From NCBI RefSeq assembly GCF_001687325.1, contig NZ_LZRD01000017.1, positions 1 through 64,000 on the forward strand: a stretch of DNA of 64,000 bases, written 5' to 3'. The position numbers were made by a program, and so were the translations under genes. How positions within the stretch are numbered: position 1 is the stretch's first letter; the number at the start of each line of letters is the position of its first letter. This document shows, piece after piece, positions 51,567 through 60,368 of this stretch. The notes below the pieces were generated by a model. That model ran no database searches. It saw only the letters and a list, made by a program, of their open reading frames with translations, and had not been told where the DNA came from. Origin of the DNA: Streptomyces sp. PTY087I2 (GTDB taxonomy: Bacteria > Actinomycetota > Actinomycetes > Streptomycetales > Streptomycetaceae).

Positions 51567-52107
51567 GACTCACCTTATCTGCCGGGCATGTCAGGCGCGC
51601 AACCATTTGTGAAAGCTTGATTGTCCAACGGACGCAGCACCCCCTGGAGGGGTGGTACGACTGTCGAGGGCGCTCAGTGAACTCCCCCGTACGTCGAGAA
51701 CAGCGCTGACGCACCCGTTCCGCTCTGGCCATCCGAGGGCACCCATCAGCGGCCCGGTAAGACCGAGACTGAACATCGCCGAGCATCGGAGCCCATCGAA
51801 CCAGCCAGGAAGCTGCTATCTGGCACCGACAGCAAACCAAGGCAAGAGGATCGACGCTGCACCGTCGGCCCTTGGGGGTGCGGTCCAGCCGACATATCAG
51901 GGACCCTTCCATGGCCCCTGTGACCTGCTGGCCCGCCCAGAGCCCGTACTTCGACAGGTTCCGTCGCACTGCGGGCCCCCGTGCCCCATCCGTGCCCAGC
52001 AGAGCGGACAACAGCGGTCAGATACGGCTCCCAGAGACCGGGGCCTGCCCACCTGCAATATACAAAGGTGCAGCTCAGAGCCCCTCTAACAGCCCAAGAA
52101 CCACTGA
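51567..52107. other. Right arm of element 1 (541 bp, no gene)
   Basis: No convincing coding sequence. The stretch 51981-52107 is homologous to 58656-58781: GTGCCCCATC, a second GTGCCC, GAGCGGACAACAGCGGTCAG and a final GCCCAAG...CTGATTCCC, with nearly the same distance (127 and 126 bp) to the att repeat. This is the layout expected for integrase arm sites next to attR. Confidence 0.75.
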
Positions 52108-52149
52108 TTCCCAAGCTCAGAGCGCGAGTTCGATTCTCGTCACCCGCTC
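52108..52149 (+). repeat. Attachment site, middle copy (attR of element 1 / attL of element 2)
   Basis: Identical at 42 of 42 positions to the tRNA-Gly 3' half at 31515-31556. Here CCA is not encoded (CTCTTT follows). A terminator AAGGCCCCGGTC...GACCGGGGCCTT follows at 52157-52182. Confidence 0.93.
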
Positions 52150-52195
52150 TTTGATGAAGGCCCCGGTCAGTGACCGGGGCCTTTCTTGTGTTCGA

Positions 52196-52276
52196 GGCCG
52201 GCTCGAGGTGTAGAGGCTGTGGGGGCGGCTGGAACTACGGGGTTGCCGACGAGCGTGGTGTTCTAGCGTGTGCAGA
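52196..52276. repeat. 80-bp dispersed repeat, copy 1
   Basis: About 88% identical to 63168-63249. Shared core includes GGAGGCTGTGGGG (with AGAGG variant), AACTACGGGGTTGCCG and AGCGTGTGCAGA. It lies just before the SseB-like gene. No protein frame is conserved between the copies. Confidence 0.7.
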
Positions 52277-52314
52277 CGCGAAGGGTGACAGCTCGCGGGT
52301 GGGGAGGGCTTCCA

Positions 52315-52746
52315 GTGGGTGACGGAGTGGCGCTGGCGGATCGGATGGCCGAGCGGCGGGCCGGGGTCGGGGATCCTGGGGCGCTCGTGGGTGAGCTGCG
52401 GCGGGCCCTGGTGCTCGTGCCGTACGACCGGGGTGGGCTGTGGACCGCCGAGTTCGGCGGGATCCGGTGGGTGTGCGGGTTCACCGATGAGGCCGCTCTG
52501 GCCCGGTTCGCCGAGGAGCGGGCCGCGGTGGAGGGGACCGGGGATGCGTCGCAAGGCTGGGAGTACGCCACGTTCCGGGGGGCGCGGTTGCTGGATGAGG
52601 TCATCCCTGCCATGGGGGTGCCGGCCGGGGTCGCGGTGAATGTGGCCGATCCGGACGGGGCGATGTTGTTTCCGCCGGTGGTGGGGATCGTGCCGGATGG
52701 CGCCGCCGTCGACGCGGACGTGCCGAACGGGGGGCAGCAACGGTGA
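52315..52746 (+). CDS. SseB-family protein
   Basis: 143 residues from VGDGVALADRMAERRAGVGD. SseB N-terminal-type fold: ALVGELRRALVLVPYDRGGL, IRWVCGFTDEAALARFAEER and MGVPAGVAVNVADPDGAMLF. In Streptomyces these small proteins commonly stand ahead of WXG/ESX-like and toxin genes and may act as chaperones. GTG 52315 follows GGGGAGGGCTTCCA; the frame starts at 52270. Its stop overlaps the next start (GTGA). Confidence 0.78.
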   Translation: MGDGVALADRMAERRAGVGDPGALVGELRRALVLVPYDRGGLWTAEFGGIRWVCGFTDEAALARFAEERAAVEGTGDASQGWEYATFRGARLLDEVIPAMGVPAGVAVNVADPDGAMLFPPVVGIVPDGAAVDADVPNGGQQR

Positions 52747-53387
52747 GCGGTACGGGGGCGGAAGACCTCAACGTCGATCCGGTCAGTGTTCAGCAGATCA
52801 CTGCCGGGTTGCGCGAGGCCGTGGCGGAGTTGAAAGAGATCGGCACCGGTACGGGGGCGGTGCTGGGCAAGGGGCTTTCGGATCTGTCGATGACCGGGAT
52901 GGAGGCCGGGCATCACGGGTTGTCGGTGGACTTCGAGGACTTCTGCGAACGGTGGGAGTGGGGCGTCCGCGCGCTCGTCCAGGACGCCAACGCGATCGCG
53001 GCGAAACTGGGGCTGGCGGCGGGGATCGTGTGGGAGGAGGACCAGTACGTCCAGGGCACGATGAAGATCGCCGTGAACGCGGGCGTCGGGAACCCGCATG
53101 CCTCGGAGGACGAGATCGTCAAGCAGGGCTGGGGCGATGTGCTCACCCCCGACTATCTGAGCCCCGACTACAGCCGCGAGTCCTTCGAGCGGACCGCCGA
53201 CGAGGCCGGACAGACCTGGAAGGACACCGGGCGGGCGCTCGTCACCGAAGGGAACGGCGGACGCCAGGCCGACCAGTTGAACGATCTGTTCGGTGTCGAC
53301 CAGGAGGCGTTCGACCGGTCCGTGGACGAGGCGTTCGGCCCCTCACCCGAGGAGCGGGCCCAGCAGCAGGGACAGGGGGGTAATTGA
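52743..53387 (+). CDS. ESX/WXG-like secretion partner of the RHS toxin
   Basis: 214 residues, helical: VQQITAGLREAVAELKEIGT, LGKGLSDLSMTGMEAGHHGL and FEDFCERWEWGVRALVQDAN with a W-x-G near a helical turn, as in WXG100-type proteins exported through type VII systems. The acidic tail ends EERAQQQGQGGN. It overlaps the upstream gene by 4 bp and ends directly before the toxin start, so one transcript is likely. No type VII machinery is encoded here; the chromosome must supply it. Confidence 0.75.
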   Translation: MSGTGAEDLNVDPVSVQQITAGLREAVAELKEIGTGTGAVLGKGLSDLSMTGMEAGHHGLSVDFEDFCERWEWGVRALVQDANAIAAKLGLAAGIVWEEDQYVQGTMKIAVNAGVGNPHASEDEIVKQGWGDVLTPDYLSPDYSRESFERTADEAGQTWKDTGRALVTEGNGGRQADQLNDLFGVDQEAFDRSVDEAFGPSPEERAQQQGQGGN

Positions 53388-53389
53388 CC

Positions 53390-56300
53390 ATGGGCTTCAA
53401 GGATTTCGTCCGGGACATCACGCCCGATGTCGTCGAGGACGCGGTCGAGGACGGTGTCGAGTGGGCCGGTGACCGGGTTGAGGGCGCCGGGAACTGGACC
53501 GGCGACCGGCTGGACGACGCCGGCTGGGAGTCCGGGGCGGACTGGGTCCGTGAGAAGTCCCGGTCCGTCGCGAACCGGATGGGCGCCGAGGTCGACGAGA
53601 TGGACCTCGGGCAGACCGAGGACAAGACCAAGCTGATCTACGGCAGTCCGTCCAAGATCCGGGCCTCCGCCACCCATCTCCGCAAGTTGCAGGGGTCGTT
53701 CGACAAGGTCGGCGGTGGTCTCAAGGGCGTCGACTCCTCCGCGCTCAAGGGGCAGGCCGCCGACGCCTTCCGGGACTCCGTGTCGGTCGAGCCGCCGAAG
53801 TGGTTCAAGGCCGCCGACGCCTTCGAGAAGGCCGCGGGCGCGCTCGACTCCTTCGCCGGGACCGTGGAGTGGGCCCAGGGGCAGGCGCAGACCGCGATCG
53901 ACAAGTGGAAGGCGGGGACGAAGGCGTCGGAGGAGGCCAGGGACGCGTACAACGAGAAGACGTCGACGTACAACAAGGCCGTCGACGTCTACAACGCCAA
54001 GCCCGCCGATGAGCGTGATCCCTCCTCGCTGCCGCCCAAGCCCGGCGCGTTCAGTGACCCGGGCACAGCCCGGATGGAGGAGGCCCAGGAACTCCTCGCG
54101 GAGGCTCGTAAGCAGCGCAACACGGCAGCTGAGACCGCCCGCAAAGCAGTGACGGCGGCCCGCGACACCGCCCCTCAGAAGCCGCGCTACGCCGAGCAGG
54201 CCATGGACGGCCTCACCGAGTACCAGGTCATCAAGACCCACCTCGCGGGCGGTGTCGTCAAGGGCGCGGCGGGCATCCTGAACTTCGCGCGCAGCGTCAA
54301 CCCCACTGATCCGTACAACATCACTCACCCCGCCGAATACGGGCTCGCGCTCAACAACACCGCCGCCGGGCTCGTCCGGGTCGCCAACGACCCCTGGGGA
54401 ACCGGCAAGCAGATGATCGACGGGTTCATGAAGGACCCCGCCGAAGGGTTCGGGCGGCTCCTGCCCGACCTGGCCCTCACCGCCGCGACCGGCGGCGCGG
54501 GCGCGGGTGTCAAGGGGGCCCGGGTGGTGAAGGAGGCCACCGACATCGCCTCCGACGCCCGCAGGCTGGAGCGCGCCGCTCCCGAAGGCACTTACAACCG
54601 CCCTGATGGTGAGCGTACGAGCAAGGGCACCGACCCGGTCGACCTCGCCTCCGGCCGTATGTTCCTGCCCCAGACCGACGTCGTGCTGCCCGGGGTACTG
54701 CCCCTCGCCTTCACCCGCCGGGCCGAATCGGGCTACACCGCGGGCCGGTTCTTCGGGCCCTCCTGGTCCTCGACGGTGGACGAGCGCCTGGAGATCGACG
54801 CCCACGGCGTCATCCACGTCACCGACGACGGGCGGCTGATTACCTACCCGCACCCCGTGCCGGGCCTGCGCACCCGCCCCGAAAGCGGGACCTCACAGTC
54901 CACCCTGAACCGCGAGGAAGGCGGCGACTACACGCTCACCGACCCCGAGAGTCGGCTGACCAAGCACTTCGCCGGCCCTCCCGGAACGGAACCTGGCGAG
55001 GACGGTGCCGCGTGGCTCGTGCAGGTCGCCGACCGCAACAACAACATCATCAGTATCGACCGCACCGACGACGGCACACCCCTGGCAGTCGTCCATTCCG
55101 CCGGCTATCACCTCGTCCTGGCCACGGTCGACGAGCGGGTCACCGAGGTGTCTCTGCGGGACAAGAGCGGGGCGGAGCTCCCTGTCAGGTCCTACGGCTA
55201 CACGGACGGCAACCTCACGACCGTCACCAAGCCCTCCGGCGCCGCACTCACCTTCGCATACGACGACCGCCGCCGGATCACGGCCTGGATCGACTCCAAC
55301 CATCGTCGCTACGACTATGCCTACGACGACCGCGACCGCGTCATATCTGAGGGCGGCGAGGACCGACACCTACAGGTCGTCATCGGCTACGGCGAACCGG
55401 AGCCGACCACCGGCCACCGAGTGACCACGGTGACAAGCGCGCAGGGGCACACCACCCGCTACCGCATCGACGACCGTTGCCGCGTCGTGGCCTCCACGGA
55501 TCCGCTCGGGCACACCACACGCTTCGCGTACGACGAGCACGGCCACCTGGTGTCCCGCACCGATCCGCTGGGTCGCACCACCTCCTTCGTCCATGACTAC
55601 GAAGGACGGGTCACCACCGTCGTCCGCCCCGACGGCAGCGAACTCCAGAGCGAGCGGGACGCAGCGGGCCTTCGGTCCACCTACACCCTTGCGGACGGCA
55701 CGCGCTGGCGACAGGAGTTCGACGACCGCGGCAACCGCGTCGCGCTCACGGACCCGTCCGGTCACACCACGCGCTACTCGTACGATGACCACGGCCGGTA
55801 CGTCTCCGTCACGGACGCACTGGGAGCCGTGACCGAGGTCCTGTGTGATGCTGCGGGTTCCCCTCTCCGTGTGACCGATCCACTCGGGGCCGCGACCTGC
55901 TTCCAGTTGGATGCGTTCGGCCGTCCCGTACGGATGGAGGATCCGCTGGGAGCCGTCACAAAGTTCGAGTGGACGGCCAACGGCGAGCTGGCGCGCCGCA
56001 CGGGCCCCGGCGGCGTACTGGAGAGCTGGAGCTATGACGGCGAAGGCAACCGCCTCACCCACACCGACGCCGTGGGCGGCACAACCCGCTTCGAGTACAC
56101 CCACTTCGACCTGCTTTCCGCCCGCACAGGGCCGGACGGCGCCCGCCACGAGTTCGTTCACGACACCGATCTGTGTCTGACAGAGGTCGTCAACCCGCAG
56201 GGACTGACCTGGTCGTACACCTACGATCCGGCTGGGCGACTCATAGCCGAAACGGATTTCGACGGTCGCACCGTTACGTACGGCGTCGACCCGGCCGGTC

Positions 56301-58123
56301 AGGTGACCAGCCGGACGAACGTGATGGGCGACAGAGTGGACTACGAGCACGATCTGCTGGGCCGCGTGATCCGCAAGGACGTTGCGGGGGACATCACGAC
56401 GTACGCCTACGACAAGGCCGGGCGCATGATCCAGGTGACCGCCCCGCAGAGCGAGCTGATCTACCAGTACGACCGAGCGGGTCGGGTCAAGACGGAAATG
56501 GTCGACGGCCAGGTCATGGCGTACGCCTACGACGCCCTGGGCCGTCGCAGCCGGCGCGTCACGCCCACGGGGCGGATCACGGCCTATGGGTACGACGGCG
56601 CGGACCGTCTCGTCGACCTCACCACCGACGGTCGCCGGATCGACTTCGCCTACGACGCGAATGGCCGCGAACTCGAGCGTTCCTTCGGTGACATGCTGAC
56701 GCTCACGTCGAGCTTCGACGAAGCGGGCCGTCTCCGTGCCGAGCACTTCAGCAACGCCGCCCGAACGCTCATCAGTCGTACTTACAGCTACCGGCCGGAC
56801 GGACATCTCCTAGGTCTGGACGACACCGCACGTGGCGCGAGGACGTTCGAGCTGGACGCCGCAGGCCGGGTGACCGTAGTCACTGCGGCGAACTGGAGCG
56901 AGGCATACGCGTACGACTCGGCCGGCAACCAGACCGTGGCTTCGTGGCCGGCTTCCCACGCGGGCGGCGCGGCCAACGGCTCCCGCTCCTACGAGGGCAC
57001 GGTCATCACACGCGCGGGAGCCACCCGTTACGAGCACGACGCGCTCGGCCGCATCACCCTGCGGCAGAGGACGAGGCTGTCCCGGAAGCCCGACACGTGG
57101 CGGTACACCTGGGACGCCGAGGACCGCCTCACGGAGGCGATCACTCCGGACGGCACCCGCTGGCGCTACGCATACGACGCGTTGGGACGGCGCACCCGCA
57201 AGCAGCGGCTGGGCGGCGACGGGCGAACCGTGGTGGAGGAGACCAGGTTCACCTGGGACGGCTCCACCCTCTGTGAACAGACCACCACCTCGGCGGACGT
57301 GCCTCACACCGTCGCTCTCACATGGGACCACCATGGAGTGCGGCCGCTGGCACAGAGCGAGCGCATAGTGGCCGGGGATACCGCGCAGTCGACCATCGAC
57401 CAACGGTACTTCGCCATCGTCACCGATCTCATCGGCTCTCCGACCGAGCTGATCGACGAGTCCGGCGAACTCGCCTGGCGCACGCGGACCTCTCTCTGGG
57501 GAACGACCACTTGGGCCAGGAACAGCACAGCTCACACCCCTCTGCGCTTCCCCGGCCAGTACCACGATCCGGAAACGGGGCTGCACTACAACGTCAACCG
57601 CCACTACGACCCGGAAATCGCCCGTTACCTCACACCGGACCCGCTCGGGCTCGGACCCGCTCCCAACGCGGTCGCCTACGTAACCAACCCCTTCCGGTGG
57701 TGCGACCCGCTCGGCCTCGCACCGTACGACCCGCTCCGTGAGGGCTACACCTCATCCCCGGGCTTTCAGAGGGACCCGTACCACCCTGACGTCGTCGAGA
57801 GACGCATCAAGGCGAATCGCGAGCTCTACGGCATCAAAGACCCCGATGCCAAGGGGATGATCGGGGCCAACGGCACCCAGATCACCAGCAAGACGTTGTG
57901 GAACCATGGACCGTACCGGATCGACGTGGAGAACCCGGACCCCGGCGGGCGACCGGGGCAGCTCCACTTCCAGGACCAGAGCAACAAGGGCGCGAAGTAC
58001 CAGTACGACTTCGACACAGGCAAGTTTGAAGGGCTTCCCCGCAGCGTCGAGAAAGCCGTCGGAAGCAGTCCGGGCTTCATCGCAGGGATCAGAAAGGGGC
58101 TCGCCGCACTCGGCGAGGGATAG
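53390..58123 (+). CDS. RHS-repeat polymorphic toxin
   Basis: 1577 residues. A helical N-terminal domain (residues 1-300, with FVRDITPDVVEDAVEDGVEW and a WXG-like helical bundle) probably directs type VII export. DUF6531 follows at about 405 (DPVDLASGRMFLPQTDVVLP), then some 25 YD/RHS repeats forming a shell (units like YDAAGRL, TRYSYDDHGR). The core ends with GQYHDPETGLHYNVNRHYDP, ARYLTPDPLGL and CDPLGLAPYDP. The last about 130 residues form the variable toxin, with KTLWNHGPYRIDVENPDPGG and RPGQLHFQDQSNKGAKYQYD; it resembles toxin domains of other RHS proteins but no activity can be assigned. Immunity gene follows after 2 bp. Confidence 0.92.
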   Translation: MGFKDFVRDITPDVVEDAVEDGVEWAGDRVEGAGNWTGDRLDDAGWESGADWVREKSRSVANRMGAEVDEMDLGQTEDKTKLIYGSPSKIRASATHLRKLQGSFDKVGGGLKGVDSSALKGQAADAFRDSVSVEPPKWFKAADAFEKAAGALDSFAGTVEWAQGQAQTAIDKWKAGTKASEEARDAYNEKTSTYNKAVDVYNAKPADERDPSSLPPKPGAFSDPGTARMEEAQELLAEARKQRNTAAETARKAVTAARDTAPQKPRYAEQAMDGLTEYQVIKTHLAGGVVKGAAGILNFARSVNPTDPYNITHPAEYGLALNNTAAGLVRVANDPWGTGKQMIDGFMKDPAEGFGRLLPDLALTAATGGAGAGVKGARVVKEATDIASDARRLERAAPEGTYNRPDGERTSKGTDPVDLASGRMFLPQTDVVLPGVLPLAFTRRAESGYTAGRFFGPSWSSTVDERLEIDAHGVIHVTDDGRLITYPHPVPGLRTRPESGTSQSTLNREEGGDYTLTDPESRLTKHFAGPPGTEPGEDGAAWLVQVADRNNNIISIDRTDDGTPLAVVHSAGYHLVLATVDERVTEVSLRDKSGAELPVRSYGYTDGNLTTVTKPSGAALTFAYDDRRRITAWIDSNHRRYDYAYDDRDRVISEGGEDRHLQVVIGYGEPEPTTGHRVTTVTSAQGHTTRYRIDDRCRVVASTDPLGHTTRFAYDEHGHLVSRTDPLGRTTSFVHDYEGRVTTVVRPDGSELQSERDAAGLRSTYTLADGTRWRQEFDDRGNRVALTDPSGHTTRYSYDDHGRYVSVTDALGAVTEVLCDAAGSPLRVTDPLGAATCFQLDAFGRPVRMEDPLGAVTKFEWTANGELARRTGPGGVLESWSYDGEGNRLTHTDAVGGTTRFEYTHFDLLSARTGPDGARHEFVHDTDLCLTEVVNPQGLTWSYTYDPAGRLIAETDFDGRTVTYGVDPAGQVTSRTNVMGDRVDYEHDLLGRVIRKDVAGDITTYAYDKAGRMIQVTAPQSELIYQYDRAGRVKTEMVDGQVMAYAYDALGRRSRRVTPTGRITAYGYDGADRLVDLTTDGRRIDFAYDANGRELERSFGDMLTLTSSFDEAGRLRAEHFSNAARTLISRTYSYRPDGHLLGLDDTARGARTFELDAAGRVTVVTAANWSEAYAYDSAGNQTVASWPASHAGGAANGSRSYEGTVITRAGATRYEHDALGRITLRQRTRLSRKPDTWRYTWDAEDRLTEAITPDGTRWRYAYDALGRRTRKQRLGGDGRTVVEETRFTWDGSTLCEQTTTSADVPHTVALTWDHHGVRPLAQSERIVAGDTAQSTIDQRYFAIVTDLIGSPTELIDESGELAWRTRTSLWGTTTWARNSTAHTPLRFPGQYHDPETGLHYNVNRHYDPEIARYLTPDPLGLGPAPNAVAYVTNPFRWCDPLGLAPYDPLREGYTSSPGFQRDPYHPDVVERRIKANRELYGIKDPDAKGMIGANGTQITSKTLWNHGPYRIDVENPDPGGRPGQLHFQDQSNKGAKYQYDFDTGKFEGLPRSVEKAVGSSPGFIAGIRKGLAALGEG

Positions 58124-58125
58124 AC

Positions 58126-58632
58126 ATGCGAAGCAATCCACGGATGCGGGAGATCCTGCGGACGACAGATATCACCGACCTGAGCGATCGGGACATCCCC
58201 CCCACGTTCTTTGAGGTCATGGAGCGCGGGTGGTCCCTCACAGCCGCCGGTGGGCGCGTGCTGACCGACCTCTGTCCCGAGGCGCCCAGCACCTACGTCG
58301 ACCGGCTCACGGAGGAGACGACGATCAACGGGAGAGGGATGACCGACTACGACCTCCCGGCAGCACCGGACGAACGTACGCCCCTTCTCGTCCGGAGGTG
58401 CCTGGCGTATGTGTGCGCCTGCCTTCGGAAAGCGCAGGAGGAGTTCGGTGACACTCAGGTGAAGGCGTACGTCTCCCTGTCCTTCGCCGATACCGAGGAG
58501 GCCCTCCTCACCTCCAACGTCACCTTCTGCACGCCGCTTCCCGACGTCCGCCCTTACATCCCGGACCTGGAGGCTGTTACGGACGCGGCCGTCGCGGAGA
58601 TCTCGGTGGAGGACTGCTCGGCTTGGTCATGA
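58126..58632 (+). CDS. Probable immunity protein to the RHS toxin
   Basis: 168 residues, cytosolic, acidic: MRSNPRMREILRTTDITDLS, LLVRRCLAYVCACLRKAQEE and DVRPYIPDLEAVTDAAVAEI. No family is recognised. The call rests on position: it starts 2 bp after the toxin stop and is the last gene before the att repeat, the standard immunity slot of polymorphic toxins. Confidence 0.72.
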   Translation: MRSNPRMREILRTTDITDLSDRDIPPTFFEVMERGWSLTAAGGRVLTDLCPEAPSTYVDRLTEETTINGRGMTDYDLPAAPDERTPLLVRRCLAYVCACLRKAQEEFGDTQVKAYVSLSFADTEEALLTSNVTFCTPLPDVRPYIPDLEAVTDAAVAEISVEDCSAWS

Positions 58633-58781
58633 GAGTCCCTTGCCCCCTTTCGCTCGTGCCCCATCTGTGCCCAGCGGAGCGGACAACAGCGGTCAGGTGC
58701 GGCTTCCACAGACCCTGGCCATCTCAACCGTCTCATGGGAAAGCGCAGGTCATGGCGTCTTGATGGCCCAAGCACCGCTGA

Positions 58782-58823
58782 TTCCCAAGCTCAGAGCGCG
58801 AGTTCGATTCTCGTCACCCGCTC
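58782..58823 (+). repeat. Attachment site, right copy
   Basis: Identical at 42 of 42 positions to 31515-31556. Unlike the middle copy it continues into CCACA, as the tRNA does, so it is the best candidate for the original chromosomal tRNA end. The tRNA terminator at 58831-58857 (AAGCCCCAGGTC/GACCTGGGGCTT) follows. Confidence 0.92.
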
Positions 58824-58830
58824 CACACTG

Positions 58831-58857
58831 AAGCCCCAGGTCGGAGACCTGGGGCTT
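58831..58857 (+). terminator. Terminator after the right att copy
   Basis: Arms AAGCCCCAGGTC and GACCTGGGGCTT pair perfectly and are followed by CTTGGG. A related stem follows the intact tRNA (31564-31590) and the middle copy (52157-52182). Confidence 0.8.
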
Positions 58858-58947
58858 CTTGGGTGTCAGGACCTGCTCACGGCCCTTCGTGGTCGTGTCG
58901 CCCGATTCAGCGCTGGGCCACGGCGGAACCCGGGCGGTTGTCCGCGA

Positions 58948-60063
58948 TCAGATCAACGCGCGGGCCCTGCGCTCCCAGTCGGCGATTCGGGCCATCACGC
59001 CGCTGACCTGCTTGACCGCGGCCGTGAGGTCCCGGCCCGGCACCCGCAGTTCCCGGCTCATTTTCACCATCCACCGCATGCCGACCTCGATCTCTTCGAG
59101 CACGCCGACCACCTCGTGGGTGGACTCGGCGGTACTGATCATCTGCTCCAGGAAGCCGGTCGGCGAACCGGCGCGCTGCTCGGGCGGCATCGCCTCGATG
59201 ACGTCGAATGCCGTCTGGACCGCCGCGTCCATCTCCACCATCTGCCCGGCGAAGCGGGTGCAGGCCTCCCGGAGACCGGAGGCCGGTTCGGCCATCGCCT
59301 TGGACAACTCGTGCATCGCCGGCAGCCACGCGCTCATCGGCGCCCCCGGCTGGGCGGCCCGCTCCATCACGGGACCGATCTGCACAGCAGATTCGGAGAT
59401 CACCGTCATGAACCCGGCGATCGCCTCCGTGGTCTCGCCGATCGCCTCCGTCTGCGCCTCCACCCGGGCGAACTGATCGAACAGTCCGGGGGCCTCCAGG
59501 TCGTCCGGCTCCGCCTCGACCGCAGCTGCCGGTGGCGACGCCGCCGGCAGCCCGAACAGGATCCGGGCCGGGGTCAGCGGCTCGAACCGGTTGTCCAAGG
59601 CGCCCTTCAGCGCGGTCTCCAGGTCCCGTCGCGCACTGACCAGACCGCTCCGGCTGCGCTTGAACATGATCGTCCGGATCAGCGAGAGGTCGAACGGCAG
59701 CTGCCCGTGCTCGCCGATGTGGATGATCGGTTTGCCCGTCAGGTGCCGAATCCCGAGCTCGTAGGTGACGTTCGCGTTGCCCCCGGTGAGGTCGGCGATC
59801 ACGATGTCGTCCTGCAACACATGGCGGCAGACCTGTTCGGTGATCTCACCCGTGTCGGCGATCCCGTCCGCCCTGACCGGGACGATGCCGTGCCTGGCGC
59901 AGGCGGGCAGGATCACCTTCTCGTAGATCTCCAGGTTCTCCTCGTACGCCAGGAGTTCCGGGCTCCCGTCCGGGGCGTGCTCATCACCGATGGGCGCGAT
60001 GACGAAGCAGGTCGTCATCGGCGCTTCCTCGGGCTTCGGCTCGGCGACGGCCACGATGCTCAT
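58948..60063 (-). CDS. Deoxyribosyltransferase/TIR-like domain protein (possible effector)
   Basis: 371 residues. The N-terminal 150 residues match the CFVIxPIG family of nucleoside-2-deoxyribosyltransferase-like domains: TTCFVIAPIGDEHAPDG, RADGIADTGEITEQVC, DDIVIADLTGGNANVTYELG and LPFDLSLIRTIMFKR. This fold is related to TIR and can act on nucleotides or NAD. The C-terminal half is helical with coiled-coil character (FDQFARVEAQTEAIGETTEA). Its ATG overlaps the upstream stop (ATGA), making it the last of a five-gene operon. Enzymatic role is inferred only; alternative start ATG 60018. Confidence 0.72.
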   Translation of the reverse strand: MSIVAVAEPKPEEAPMTTCFVIAPIGDEHAPDGSPELLAYEENLEIYEKVILPACARHGIVPVRADGIADTGEITEQVCRHVLQDDIVIADLTGGNANVTYELGIRHLTGKPIIHIGEHGQLPFDLSLIRTIMFKRSRSGLVSARRDLETALKGALDNRFEPLTPARILFGLPAASPPAAAVEAEPDDLEAPGLFDQFARVEAQTEAIGETTEAIAGFMTVISESAVQIGPVMERAAQPGAPMSAWLPAMHELSKAMAEPASGLREACTRFAGQMVEMDAAVQTAFDVIEAMPPEQRAGSPTGFLEQMISTAESTHEVVGVLEEIEVGMRWMVKMSRELRVPGRDLTAAVKQVSGVMARIADWERRARALI

Positions 60064-60368
60064 GCGTAGTCCTCCGTTTCGAACTCCGTTACGGAATCGC
60101 GCTGTTCCTGGAAGTCGGCACCGGCTCGCAGATCAGCCGGGTAGATGGGGCGCTCCTCGATCCCGAGCGCCCGGAGCAGGTCGGCGGTGGGAATCCGGTA
60201 CTGCCACCCGAGGCGCAGGACCCGGCAAGGGAAAGCGCCCTGGTGAATGAGCTTGTACGCGGTACCTCGGCCGAGCCCGAGCGCCCGGGCGGCGGTGCGC
60301 AGGTCGACGATCAGCGGCAGGTCGAACGCCTCACCGAACGACAGCCAGGTCCTGGAACGTGGGGTCAT
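60060..60368 (-). CDS. Helix-turn-helix protein of the cyclase operon
   Basis: 102 residues. A MerR/AlpA-type DNA-binding fold (LRTAARALGLGRGTAYKLIH, VLRLGWQYRIPTADLLRALG) like excisionase-family HTH_17 proteins. Here it is not next to an integrase; it overlaps both neighbours by 4 bp (ATGA at each end), so it is probably an operon regulator. C-terminal tail acidic. Confidence 0.78.
   Translation of the reverse strand: MTPRSRTWLSFGEAFDLPLIVDLRTAARALGLGRGTAYKLIHQGAFPCRVLRLGWQYRIPTADLLRALGIEERPIYPADLRAGADFQEQRDSVTEFETEDYA

Larger units (their letters stand above)
31515..52149. mobile_element. Integrative mobilizable element 1 in tRNA-Gly (about 20.6 kb)
   Basis: Bounded by 42-bp direct repeats of the tRNA 3' half. 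Backbone genes: tyrosine integrase (33807-35372), excisionase (35372-35590), XRE regulator (35779-36264), DUF3631 ATPase (36562-37800), DUF2637 membrane protein (38057-38767), MobC (38850-39506) and relaxase (39503-41203). No FtsK/TraB-like translocase or RepSA-like replication initiator is visible, so it is more like an actinobacterial mobilizable element than a pSAM2-type self-transmissible AICE. Cargo occupies both ends (31826-34131 and 41236-51566). Base composition is uneven, with a low-GC stretch at 49.9-51.6 kb. Confidence 0.88.
52108..58823. mobile_element. Att-flanked toxin-immunity cassette, element 2 (about 6.7 kb)
   Basis: Bounded by exact 42-bp copies of the tRNA-Gly 3' half. Contains SseB-like, ESX-like, RHS toxin and immunity genes, all plus strand with overlapping or near-overlapping junctions, and no recombinase. 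The right arm matches that of element 1; the left side lacks the GTGCCCCAT motif found 75 bp inside element 1. Fits a cis-mobilizable element or remnant moved by the element 1 integrase. Confidence 0.78.

Noticed and set aside
51652..52089. A 145-codon plus-strand frame in the element 1 right arm
   Set aside because: No ribosome binding site, no third-position bias, and it overlaps the conserved integrase-arm sequence.
60060..60368. The HTH protein as an excisionase of a third integrated element
   Set aside because: No integrase or further copy of the tRNA repeat lies nearby, and the gene overlaps both neighbours in the cyclase operon.
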